Assembly: GCA_019358875.1 (NCBI GenBank)
Contig: JAHHIF010000032.1
Coordinates: forward strand, 1-64,000
From: Symplocastrum torsivum CPER-KK1
GTDB taxonomy: Bacteria; Cyanobacteriota; Cyanobacteriia; Cyanobacteriales; Coleofasciculaceae
DNA length: 64,000 bases
Reading direction: 5' to 3'
Part shown: positions 35,330 to 43,620 of the stretch, in pieces
Layout of the letters: the number at the start of each line of letters is the position of its first letter
How positions within the stretch are numbered: position 1 is the first letter of the stretch
Notes under the pieces: model-generated
The model's input: only the letters and a program-made list of their open reading frames with translations
Told to the model about the DNA's origin: nothing
The model's database searches: none
Position numbers and translations under genes: made by a program

Positions 35330-36927
35330 TGACTAAGACTCTTTTTATCGGACTAGACGGTGCTACATTTACCGTTCTTAATGAAATGACCCGTGACTTG
35401 CCAGATTTTGGCATCACCATGCCGTTCCTTAAGCAGTTTATGGAAACAGGAGCACAGGCAAAATTGCTTTCGACTCCCAATCCCTTGACGCCTCCCGCTT
35501 GGGTTTCGATCATGACAGGTCGGACTCCTGGAAATCATGGCGTTTATGATTTCATCCGTGCTGAGGAAAAAGGAAACGAAGTTTATTTCACGCTCTCTGA
35601 CTCCAGAGATATTCGCACAGAAACGATTTGGTCAATCGCTAGCCGTCAAAATCGCACCGTTGCCGCACTCAACTTCCCCTTAACTGCGCCTCCTCGGTCG
35701 ATTGCTGGTTCCTTGGTGCCTGGGTTTGTGCCGTGGAAGCATCTGCGGCGGAATACAACCCCTCCCGATTTGTACGACAGGCTCAAGGAAATCCCCGATT
35801 TTGACCCGAAAGAGTTGGCTTGGGATTTTGACCGAGAGAAACAACTCTATGAGGCGATGACGGAGGAGGAAATTGAAAACTGGATTCGCTATCACATCCC
35901 TCGTGAAGAACAGTGGTTCCGTATCGCTGAAAAACTTCTACGAGAAGATCAGCCTGATTTAATGGCAGTTCTCTTCGATGGTGTAGACAAACTCCAGCAC
36001 CAAGCCTGGGTTTTTCTTGACCCAGCTTTGCTACCCTCAAATCCCTCGCCCTGGCAAAAACGGATGCGTGAGATTTGTATTGGGTATTTCCGGAAGCTTG
36101 ATACCTACATTGAGAAATTAGTGGAACTGGTTGGGCCGGAGGCTCAAGTGTTCATGGCATCCGATCATGGCTTTACAGCCTCCACGGAAGTTGTTAGGAT
36201 TAATGCCTTTTTGGCAGAGAAAGGCTATGTCACCTGGAAAGAAACAGATGACAGTCCGGCCGCAAAGAGACGTGAAGCTAGCACGTTTGCCTATTTAGAT
36301 TGGGAAAAAACCCTGGCTTACTGCCGAACCCCTTCAAGTAATGGCATTACAATTCGTGTTGCTCAAAATCCTGGAGATCCAGGGATTAAACCCGAAGAGT
36401 ATGAAACCTTCCGGGAAAAACTGATTGAAGACCTAAAAAGTCTGAAAGACGAGAACACAGGAGAACCGATTCTTCGAGCGATTCATAAGCGCGAAGATGT
36501 CTTTCCGGGTGGTGCAATGAATGAAGCCCCTGACCTAACTTTAGTACTCCGTGATTATGGTTTTGTCTCGATCAAGAATACTCAACCTGTGGTGGAACCG
36601 CGTGAAGTTGCGAGTGGCACCCATCATCCTGATGGGATTTTCTTGGCAGGGGGGTATGGAATCAAGTCAGGGATGAAAGGAGAACGGCAAAATATTGTCG
36701 ATGTTCCGGCAACCTTGATTTATAGCTTAGGCTTACCGATTCCGGAGGATTTAGAAGGCAATGTGGCAGAGAATTTCTTTACAACAGAGTGTTTAAAATC
36801 AACTCCTGTTGTCATCAAATCAACAACTTCACTTGAAAAAGATACAAAAGACGAAGTTGAAAACATCAGTGACGATGAAAAAGACAAAATATTAGCTCAG
36901 TTACAAATGCTGGGCTACATGGAGTAA
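35329..36927 (+). CDS. Type I phosphodiesterase/nucleotide pyrophosphatase family enzyme
   Basis: A 532-residue alkaline-phosphatase-superfamily protein. The first metal aspartate is D10 in FIGLDGATF, the probable nucleophile is T54 in NPLTPPAWVS, and further ligands lie in LFDGVDKLQHQAW, MASDHGFTAS and ASGTHHPDGIF. No signal peptide is visible, so it acts in the cytoplasm. It is translationally coupled to the ACP gene and followed four bases later by a hydrolase. Such enzymes cleave or transfer phosphodiesters. Trimming a head group, or acting on a phosphopantetheine or phospho-lipid bond, would fit, but the substrate is unknown. The last 50 residues are charged and probably flexible. Confidence 0.82.
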   Translation: MTKTLFIGLDGATFTVLNEMTRDLPDFGITMPFLKQFMETGAQAKLLSTPNPLTPPAWVSIMTGRTPGNHGVYDFIRAEEKGNEVYFTLSDSRDIRTETIWSIASRQNRTVAALNFPLTAPPRSIAGSLVPGFVPWKHLRRNTTPPDLYDRLKEIPDFDPKELAWDFDREKQLYEAMTEEEIENWIRYHIPREEQWFRIAEKLLREDQPDLMAVLFDGVDKLQHQAWVFLDPALLPSNPSPWQKRMREICIGYFRKLDTYIEKLVELVGPEAQVFMASDHGFTASTEVVRINAFLAEKGYVTWKETDDSPAAKRREASTFAYLDWEKTLAYCRTPSSNGITIRVAQNPGDPGIKPEEYETFREKLIEDLKSLKDENTGEPILRAIHKREDVFPGGAMNEAPDLTLVLRDYGFVSIKNTQPVVEPREVASGTHHPDGIFLAGGYGIKSGMKGERQNIVDVPATLIYSLGLPIPEDLEGNVAENFFTTECLKSTPVVIKSTTSLEKDTKDEVENISDDEKDKILAQLQMLGYME

Positions 36928-36931
36928 ATAA

Positions 36932-37885
36932 GTGCCAACAGCTTGTTTGAAAACGGTTGATTTGCACTATCTACAACTGGGAGAGCAAAACAGTCAAAAC
37001 AGCTTTCCCAGTGATTTAGTCATGGTGCATGGGCTTGCAGCAAGCCTAGGATTCTGGAGCTATACAGCATCAGTTCTTGCTCAGACCAATCGGGTAACAC
37101 TTTTTGATCTGCGTGGTCATGGGCGGAGTTCAATGCCTGAAGCTAGCTATACGCCTCGGCAAATGGCAGAAGATCTCAAGGAATTGCTGGATTATTTGGG
37201 AATACAAACGGCTCATCTTCTAGGACATAGCTTTGGGGGGTCGGTAATCTTACAATTTGCTCATTGCTACCCAGAACGTGTTGAAAGCCTTATTTTTGCA
37301 GATGTACGACTAAGATTATTGCAACCTGAGCAAAGGCTGCGTGACTGGCAACACTGGCAAAAATTTCAACCCCTATTAAACAAGCTTGGCATTGAACTTG
37401 ATGAAAACGATAGCGAGTCAGGCTATCAACTACTAAAAGAAATTGCGAAGTTACAAGTAAATACACCAGAAGGTGAAGGCTTTTTACATAAACTTCCTTC
37501 ACCTTTTTTTGGTAAAGGAGGGAAGCGAACAGCCTTACGTTGGTTGAAGTTATTGGAGACAGCTACAGCGCCGTCCGACTTCTTAGATAGCGCTAGCATG
37601 ACGTTAACGCAACTACAACAGATGCAGAAACCAACCCTTGCTATCTATGGAGAGTATTCACAGGCAATGGTGACTGCCCTTGCCCTCAAACGTCTGTGGC
37701 CTCATGGTCGTTTTGAGTTTGTTCCACAGGTGGGACATTTTTTTCCAATCTCTCAACCTGAAAAATTAATCATTCCAGTTCAGAAGTTTTTAACTCAGAC
37801 GAAGAGTCCGGACAGCCAAGGGAACTTGACCATCACACCAGCATTACTAAATTCTGGTGGGATTGATACACCAGGATTGCAGTAG
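36932..37885 (+). CDS. Alpha/beta hydrolase, possible thioesterase/acyltransferase
   Basis: A 317-residue alpha/beta hydrolase with oxyanion region MVHGLAAS, DLRGHGRS, nucleophile elbow LGHSFGG (S100) and a catalytic histidine in VGHFFP. The GTG start is four bases after the previous stop, so it belongs to the same operon. Its likely job is release or transfer of the acyl chain made by the large synthase, since no thioesterase domain is present on the three big proteins. This is an inference from position; the family is broad. Confidence 0.82.
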   Translation: MPTACLKTVDLHYLQLGEQNSQNSFPSDLVMVHGLAASLGFWSYTASVLAQTNRVTLFDLRGHGRSSMPEASYTPRQMAEDLKELLDYLGIQTAHLLGHSFGGSVILQFAHCYPERVESLIFADVRLRLLQPEQRLRDWQHWQKFQPLLNKLGIELDENDSESGYQLLKEIAKLQVNTPEGEGFLHKLPSPFFGKGGKRTALRWLKLLETATAPSDFLDSASMTLTQLQQMQKPTLAIYGEYSQAMVTALALKRLWPHGRFEFVPQVGHFFPISQPEKLIIPVQKFLTQTKSPDSQGNLTITPALLNSGGIDTPGLQ

Positions 37886-37916
37886 GGTGAGCATAATCAT
37901 TATGTTATTGCGAGTT

Positions 37917-37955
37917 AGTGGCGAAATCGGAGGAGTCGGTCACGCCACTGGTGGA
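37917..37955 (+). promoter_or_regulatory. Competing hairpins upstream of crcB
   Basis: AGTGGCG (37917-37923) pairs with CGCCACT (37943-37949), and CCAC-TG-GTGG at 37946-37955 offers an alternative stem that uses the same bases. This could be a switch-like leader. It lacks the CTGATGAC-type core of the known fluoride (crcB) riboswitch. Confidence 0.25.
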
Positions 37956-38006
37956 GGATGAAGTGTCTGTACATTCTTTGATTTAGATTGATCTGGTCTG
38001 TTGTTG

Positions 38007-38432
38007 ATGTTACAAGACCTAATGTTTCGTAATCCGGTAGCAATTAGCTTAGGTGCGATCGCAGGTGCCTTGAGTCGCTATTATCTCACCTTGGGGTTTG
38101 CTCAAGCGTTTGGTACAAGCTTTCCTTATGGCACTTTTTTTATTAACCTTAGCGGCTGTTTGGCAATGGGTTTTTTTGTTACCTTGACTTCAGAACGAGT
38201 GATGACAATTCCCCCAGACGTTCGCTTGATGGTTACTACTGGCTTTTTGGGTGCATATACGACCTTCTCGACCTACAGTTTAGAGAGTGTTGTTCTGTTT
38301 CGCCCTGCCTTGGGCAATAGCTTCGCCTTACGCAGCTTTATAGTCGCCAGTCTATATTGGGCAGGTAGTGCAATACTAGGAATAATTAGCCTTGAACTAG
38401 GAGTCATCTTGGCGAGGTTGGGGCGGACTTGA
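38007..38432 (+). CDS. crcB: Fluoride channel CrcB/FluC
   Basis: A protein of about 141 residues with four hydrophobic helices. The family marks are GAIAGALSRYYL at the N-terminus, YGTFFINLSGC and TTGFLGAYTTFSTYS, which line the fluoride path. FluC proteins work as antiparallel dimers in the plasma membrane and expel fluoride. ATG 38007 is used; TTG codons just upstream are in frame but not needed. The gene is probably separate from the lipid operon, which ends 121 bases earlier. Confidence 0.92.
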   Translation: MLQDLMFRNPVAISLGAIAGALSRYYLTLGFAQAFGTSFPYGTFFINLSGCLAMGFFVTLTSERVMTIPPDVRLMVTTGFLGAYTTFSTYSLESVVLFRPALGNSFALRSFIVASLYWAGSAILGIISLELGVILARLGRT

Positions 38433-38540
38433 GTTAGTAATTTTTTATATAGCTCCTAGGCATAAATCCTTACATCGATAATCCAAAAGCCCCTAGACTT
38501 AATGCAAGACTCAATATAGGACTGAATAGGAGGGCTTGCC

Positions 38541-39932
38541 TTGACCGAAAACCAAATTCCCCTCCAGACAATCTCACGTACTGAGCTTCGACAGCTAGTT
38601 CGTGCCCAGCTGCAAATGTTGCTGGAGCAAGGGAACCTCCAAGGGGCTAAGCAAGTGCTGGTACCTGTACAACCAGTGGACATTGCTGATGCAATTGAAG
38701 GATTGCCAGAAGCGATGCAAGTGATTGCTTTTCGCTTATTATCCAAAGCTGAGGCGATCGAGGTTTATGAGTATCTTGACTCTAGCGTCCAGCAGGCATT
38801 GATTGAGGAATTCAAGCGTCAGGATGTCCTTGACATCGTAGACAAAATGTCTCCTGATGACCGAGCACGCCTGTTTGATGAACTACCCGCAAAAGTTGTC
38901 CGGCGTCTGGTTGAACAACTTAGCCCAAAAGAACGCCAAGCGACAGCGTTGTTATTGGGTTACGAAGCGGACACAGCAGGGCGGATTATGACACCTGAAT
39001 ATATCTCCCTCAAGGAAACCTTAACGGTTAGCGAAACGCTGGAGCGAATTCGCAGTTTAGCAAAGGTGACTGAGACTATTTATTACCTCTATGTCACTGA
39101 TGCATCACGCAGCCTGAAAGGGATTGTCTCTTTACGTGATTTGGTGACTTCCCAGCCGCAGCAGACGCTGGATGAAATTATGGCGCGTGATGTAGTCTGT
39201 GTTCACACGGATACTGACCAAGAGGACGTGGCACGGCTAATCCAGCGTTATGACTTTCTCGCTGTCCCAGTCGTTGATAGGGAGCAGCGTCTCGTTGGTA
39301 TTGTCACGGTTGATGATGTCATTGACATTTTAGAGAAGGAAACAACAGAGGATATCTACGCCTTAGGGGGTGGTGTGCAGGCGGGAGGTGACAATTATTT
39401 TCAAACGAATTTAATCACGGTTGCCCGTAAACGGGTTGTTTGGTTGTTCGTCTTGCTGCTTACCAATACAGTCACAGGGACAATTATTCGCTCGCAAGAA
39501 GCAATTTTGCAGGAAGTCGTGACACTGGCGGCGTTTATCCCTCTGCTCGTTGGCACTGGGGGGAATGTTGGTGCTCAGTCCTCAACGGTGGTGATTCGCG
39601 GCTTGAATACCGATGAAATTCGTGATATGGGGGCACTTCAAGTCATCTTGCGAGAAGGGATGGCAGGAATCCTGCTGGGGACAATCCTGGGAACAGTAGC
39701 AACACTTTGGGGTTACTGGCTTCAGGGGGATTTTCTTGTCGCACTGGCGGTGGGGATCAGTTTAATCGCGATCGCATTTCTCGCATCTATTGCGGGTTCG
39801 GCACTACCCTTTGTATTCCGCTCCTTGGGTTTAGATCCAGCTTTAATGTCGGCACCGTTTATCACAACGGCGGTTGACGTATTAGGTGTTTTGATTTATT
39901 TCAATGTTGCTAAGTTGGTTTTGGGGCTTTGA
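38541..39932 (+). CDS. mgtE: Magnesium transporter MgtE
   Basis: A 463-residue MgtE. The N-terminal superhelical domain (MSPDDRARLFDELP) is followed by two CBS domains (about 150-270, with LAVPVVDREQRLVGIVTVDDV) and five C-terminal membrane helices containing PLLVGTGGNVGAQSST and PFITTAVDVLGVLIYF. The cytosolic part senses Mg2+ and gates the dimeric channel. The start is TTG 38541, decided by AGGAGGG at 38528-38534 with six bases between. Confidence 0.94.
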   Translation: MTENQIPLQTISRTELRQLVRAQLQMLLEQGNLQGAKQVLVPVQPVDIADAIEGLPEAMQVIAFRLLSKAEAIEVYEYLDSSVQQALIEEFKRQDVLDIVDKMSPDDRARLFDELPAKVVRRLVEQLSPKERQATALLLGYEADTAGRIMTPEYISLKETLTVSETLERIRSLAKVTETIYYLYVTDASRSLKGIVSLRDLVTSQPQQTLDEIMARDVVCVHTDTDQEDVARLIQRYDFLAVPVVDREQRLVGIVTVDDVIDILEKETTEDIYALGGGVQAGGDNYFQTNLITVARKRVVWLFVLLLTNTVTGTIIRSQEAILQEVVTLAAFIPLLVGTGGNVGAQSSTVVIRGLNTDEIRDMGALQVILREGMAGILLGTILGTVATLWGYWLQGDFLVALAVGISLIAIAFLASIAGSALPFVFRSLGLDPALMSAPFITTAVDVLGVLIYFNVAKLVLGL

Positions 39933-39962
39933 TCGTATGGTTAGACCTAAACTTAAGGGTTA

Positions 39963-39990
39963 GTTGTTGGTTGTTGGTTGTTGGTTGTTA
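39963..39990 (+). repeat. Heptanucleotide tandem repeat (GTTGTTG, four units)
   Basis: Four consecutive seven-base units, three GTTGTTG and a final GTTGTTA, follow mgtE. It is a different heptamer from that before dprA. Confidence 0.8.
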
Positions 39991-40075
39991 GTGGATTTTC
40001 TTGCTACTAACTACTAGCATTACCAAGAGCCAGTTTTGAGTTAGTTCTTATAGGGTTGCGAGTCAGAGCGGTTAG

Positions 40076-41710
40076 ATGTTGAATCACCGTCTACAGATTG
40101 CAGAGTATGTATTCATGGCTGGCTCAGTGATTGGCTGGATTGTGGCGATCGCATCCGGACAGCTCATCTATGCGGCGGTACCAACCTCCCTGGCTCTGCT
40201 GCTGAACTTGATTAATCGCCTACGCTTGGAACAACGCCTCAGACGGCGCATTAGTAGCGTGATGGCTCAAGTGTATCGGCAACAAGACGAAAACCAAATT
40301 TTACAGGAACAACAAATCAAAAAAGAAATCGCTTCTCTGCCCACTCAGTTTCCAGGCTTGTTTTCCCAGCTAGAAGCCTATAACGCTCAACCGGATGACT
40401 TGCAAGTTGCTCAACTTAAGGCACAACTCGCGAATTTAGAGCAATCGCTCAACAATGTCGTGCAATACCTCAACAGTGCATCGCTACCCGCAAGAGTTGA
40501 GAAGTTAGAAAAAGCGATCGCTGACTCCACCGCAGAACTTGCCCGGATTCATCGCCAATTGCCCGATAGCTGGAAAAGCCGAATGGAGGAGATTGAACGG
40601 CAACTCCAAGCTAATCCGCCGGAAGAAGCGCAAGCACCACCGAGTAAAGCCGTCAGCCAACCCTCGCTCTTTCCCACGAATCCAGAGCCTGCACCTGTAG
40701 AGACGCAATCTGTCTCATCCCCACCCTTAACAGAATCTGCACCTGTAGAGACGCAATCTGTCTCATCCTCACCCTTAACAGAATCCGTACCTGTATCACA
40801 ACTAAACTGGAGGCACTTACACACCCTGACAGGACATTCAGACTGGGTTAGCTCTATTGCCATCAGCCCGGACGGAAAAACCCTTGTTAGTGGCAGTTTC
40901 GACAAAACAATTAAGCTCTGGGAACTAGCGACAGGAACGCTCATTCGCACATTATCAAAGCATACAAAAGGAATTCTTTGTCTTGCACTCAGTTCCGATG
41001 GGCAAACCCTTGCTAGTGGCAGTTTTGATGAGACAATCAAGCTGTGGCGTTGGAATACAGGAAAAGTAAAAAAGACTCTAACGGGTCATAGTGGCTCGGT
41101 TCGCTCACTAGCAATCACGACCGATGGTGAGATTCTCATTAGTGGCAGTTTTGACGAGACAATCAAGCTATGGCATCTAAATACAGGGAAATTCCTGAGT
41201 GATGTCGCACAAAATGCTGGAGCTGTAGCTGCGATCGCTCTAACCCCGGATGGACAGACGATTGCCAGTGGTGGTAGTGATGGAATTATTACTCTGCGAC
41301 AACTGGATACGACGGAAACCGAGACAACATCAGCATTTGCCCTTACCCTCACAGGTAATGTTAGTTCCATTTGCTCATTAGCGATTAGCCCCGATGGTGA
41401 GATAGTTGCAGCAGGTTGTACCGATGGCAATGTAAAATTCTGGCAGCTTGGTACTGGAGAACTGCTGAATGCTCTCAACGTTCATTTAGAGCCAGTGATG
41501 TCAGTAGTTTTTAGCGTCGATGGCGAAATCCTAATCACTGGTGGCGCAGACGGTACGATTAAAATTTGGCAGCTACAAACAGGTCAACAATTAGCTGTCC
41601 TCACTCATGATTCGGCAAGTTCAGTGATGTCAGTGGCAATGAGTCCTGACAGTCAGCTCATCGCTGGAGCTGGTGCGGATGGCACTGTTAAAATTTGGCA
41701 ACGAGAGTAA
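40076..41710 (+). CDS. Membrane-anchored coiled-coil protein with WD40 propeller
   Basis: A 544-residue protein. Two hydrophobic segments occupy residues 8-45, and a coiled coil runs from about 50 to 185 (LQVAQLKAQLANLEQSL). A Pro/Ser/Thr linker carries two copies of a 16-residue repeat (APVETQSVSS...LTES). From about residue 244 there are seven WD40 units with GH...DGKTLVSGSFDKTIKLWE-type motifs, a complete propeller. It probably forms an oligomeric membrane-bound scaffold, the propeller facing the cytoplasm. The next gene codes a paralogue with the same N-terminus but no propeller. The function is not known. Confidence 0.8.
   Translation: MLNHRLQIAEYVFMAGSVIGWIVAIASGQLIYAAVPTSLALLLNLINRLRLEQRLRRRISSVMAQVYRQQDENQILQEQQIKKEIASLPTQFPGLFSQLEAYNAQPDDLQVAQLKAQLANLEQSLNNVVQYLNSASLPARVEKLEKAIADSTAELARIHRQLPDSWKSRMEEIERQLQANPPEEAQAPPSKAVSQPSLFPTNPEPAPVETQSVSSPPLTESAPVETQSVSSSPLTESVPVSQLNWRHLHTLTGHSDWVSSIAISPDGKTLVSGSFDKTIKLWELATGTLIRTLSKHTKGILCLALSSDGQTLASGSFDETIKLWRWNTGKVKKTLTGHSGSVRSLAITTDGEILISGSFDETIKLWHLNTGKFLSDVAQNAGAVAAIALTPDGQTIASGGSDGIITLRQLDTTETETTSAFALTLTGNVSSICSLAISPDGEIVAAGCTDGNVKFWQLGTGELLNALNVHLEPVMSVVFSVDGEILITGGADGTIKIWQLQTGQQLAVLTHDSASSVMSVAMSPDSQLIAGAGADGTVKIWQRE
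40690..40785 (+). repeat. Two tandem 48-bp repeats in the WD40 gene linker
   Basis: Two nearly identical 48-base units each code APVETQSVSS-x-PLTES between the coiled coil and the propeller. They contain the GTAGAGACG word common in dispersed cyanobacterial repeats. Confidence 0.8.
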
Positions 41711-41723
41711 GGTGCCAATTACC

Positions 41724-42344
41724 ATGTCAAACAATCGTCGCTGGCTGGACATTGCAGAATACGTCTCTATTGGTAGCGCAGTAGGCGGCTCAGCGATCGC
41801 GTTTTTTTCCCAACAAGCGATTTATGGTTTAGCACCAGTTTCTCTCTCGCTCTTGTTGAATGTCATTAACCGTCGTCGCTTAGAACAACGTTATCAGCAA
41901 AGTTCTGCCGTTAGCACTCAGGTACAACAGTTAAGGAGTGCCATCAATTCACTAAACGTGGCTAACACCAAACTTAAAAAAGATATTCAAAATATCGCAC
42001 CCAGCCAAGAATTAACTTCTATTATTTCAACGGTTGAGGAGCTTAAAGAACGGCAAAATGGATTGCGCCTCTCCCTTGTGCCATTACAATCTCGTGTGGA
42101 TGACTTGATTGAGCAATTCAACAAGCGCCCTGAATTAGAGCAGATTGAGAGTTTAGTTGTTGTAATCACCGCACTCAAACAATGCATTGATGAACTACCT
42201 CAACCAGAGGGATTACAACACTCAGCAGAACTTCAGCAGCAACTAGAGAGTGGTTTAGCACGGTTAGCTAATCAATCAGAACGATTAACACAGTTGGAAA
42301 ATGCGATCGCGCAAGTGCAACAGCAGCTATCTGAACTTAAATAA
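41724..42344 (+). CDS. Membrane-anchored coiled-coil protein, paralogue of the preceding N-terminus
   Basis: A 206-residue protein. Residues 5-50 (WLDIAEYVSIG, LAPVSLSLLLNVINRRRLEQ) closely match the start of the upstream WD40 protein (LQIAEYVFMAG, VPTSLALLLNLINRLRLEQ). The rest is a long coiled coil (LTQLENAIAQVQQQLSELK at the end). ATG 41724 is 13 bases after the upstream stop and gives the shared N-terminus; longer in-frame starts overlap the WD40 gene. The two proteins may form mixed membrane complexes. No catalytic motif is present. Confidence 0.75.
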   Translation: MSNNRRWLDIAEYVSIGSAVGGSAIAFFSQQAIYGLAPVSLSLLLNVINRRRLEQRYQQSSAVSTQVQQLRSAINSLNVANTKLKKDIQNIAPSQELTSIISTVEELKERQNGLRLSLVPLQSRVDDLIEQFNKRPELEQIESLVVVITALKQCIDELPQPEGLQHSAELQQQLESGLARLANQSERLTQLENAIAQVQQQLSELK

Positions 42345-42454
42345 GGAACCCACAAAACCTTAGACTTTTTGCCTAAATCCTGGGAAGACTCCTCCCTAAA
42401 CCTCCTCATTTCAGGGAGACAAGAGATTTTTCTTGCTTCCTCCATGCTGAGGGC

Positions 42455-42483
42455 GTAGAAACCTTGTGGTGAAACGTCTCTAC
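42455..42483. repeat. Degenerate GTAGAGACG-type inverted repeat
   Basis: GTAGAAACC at the left and ACGTCTCTAC at the right form an imperfect hairpin like the dispersed GTAGAGACG...CGTCTCTAC elements of cyanobacteria. The gap 42345-42722 otherwise shows only A/T-rich leader sequence for the next gene. Confidence 0.4.
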
Positions 42484-42722
42484 TTGGATGCTTGATGCTC
42501 ATTTGCCTCTCAGGAACAAAAAATGAGCATAAAATGAACAGTTTTTGGTCTGGTTAGTTCCGCGAGAAAGAGGAAGACTAACTGTGCTAGGAGAATTTTC
42601 GATGAAAGAAAACTTTTCCCGTGTTGGTAGGGATAATCCAACCAACACAATAGCGACTCTCCAATCAAGGCAACTTCACGCTGCTTTACCCTCGTGAAAA
42701 CCTTAGAAAACAAAGGCATCTA

Positions 42723-43436
42723 ATGAAACAATTTGTATGGGTAGCAACGATTTCAGTACTCAGCACGGTACTGGCTTCGGGTTCGGCACAAGCGATTACG
42801 TTTACTGAGAGCAATGATGTCGGTGAGCTTCTCAACACAGCCGGGGTGATTCCACAAGGGACACTCCCACTAGAGTCCATATCTGGATTTCTCTCAAGCG
42901 ACGCTGACCTGTTCCAAATCTTTTTAACGGGTGGTCAGACATTCTCGGCTACAACACTCAACCTTGATACTCTAATCGAGATTCCTATTGATAATACTTT
43001 AGATGCCCCGACCGAGCTTCTGGAAGATCCACAGTTGTTTCTATTCGATTCATTCGGTAGGGGCATTTATGCAAATGATGATAACTCTTTTTCATCACAA
43101 GCTACCCTTCCGTCAGCTAGTTTTTCTCCGATTGAATCCGGTATCTATTATTTAGCAATCTCTGGCTTTGGTTATGACCCTGTTAGTGCTGATGGAAAAA
43201 TTTTCCCGGATTTTCTCACGGGTGTAGCCTTCGAGCCGACTGGTGTTGGGGGCGGGTCACCCCTAAGTGGTTTTGAAGGGACAAGTACTACAAGTGGGAG
43301 CTACACGATCGCTTTAACTGGAGTTGAAGCCGGAGTTGAGCGTGTTCCCGAACCCACTTCGGTTTTGAGTATGTTGGCGCTTGGTGCTGGGGTTGTGGTT
43401 TCTCAACTGAAAAACAAGAAAAACACAACAGAGTAA
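42723..43436 (+). CDS. Secreted PEP-CTERM sorting-domain protein
   Basis: A 237-residue exported protein. The signal peptide ends around SGSAQAITF. The body is beta-rich, with DADLFQIFLTGGQTFSATT, LFLFDSFGRGIYANDD and GIYYLAISGFGYDP, a pattern shared with pre-peptidase/DVUA0089-like extracellular domains. The C-terminal signal is VPEPTS followed by a hydrophobic helix and KNKK, recognised by exosortase. It is therefore probably surface-attached or released to the extracellular matrix. No exosortase gene is in the window. Confidence 0.85.
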   Translation: MKQFVWVATISVLSTVLASGSAQAITFTESNDVGELLNTAGVIPQGTLPLESISGFLSSDADLFQIFLTGGQTFSATTLNLDTLIEIPIDNTLDAPTELLEDPQLFLFDSFGRGIYANDDNSFSSQATLPSASFSPIESGIYYLAISGFGYDPVSADGKIFPDFLTGVAFEPTGVGGGSPLSGFEGTSTTSGSYTIALTGVEAGVERVPEPTSVLSMLALGAGVVVSQLKNKKNTTE

Positions 43437-43620
43437 ATAAACAGCAATTGAGCCTCATCTAGTTAGTTGTAACAGTAACTCTTACTTTTACATTCACCTT
43501 TCTTGATGCATAGCCAAGACCAAATTACTAGATTTCTAATTCATCAACGAGTAGAGCAAGGGATACATTCCTTTGCTGTAAAAGATACGATTCATCGTCA
43601 ACTAAGCAAGGTTTATAATT

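Noticed and set aside
37886..38006. Fluoride riboswitch before crcB
   Set aside because: The conserved core of the crcB motif (CTGATGAC region and its pairing) is not present.
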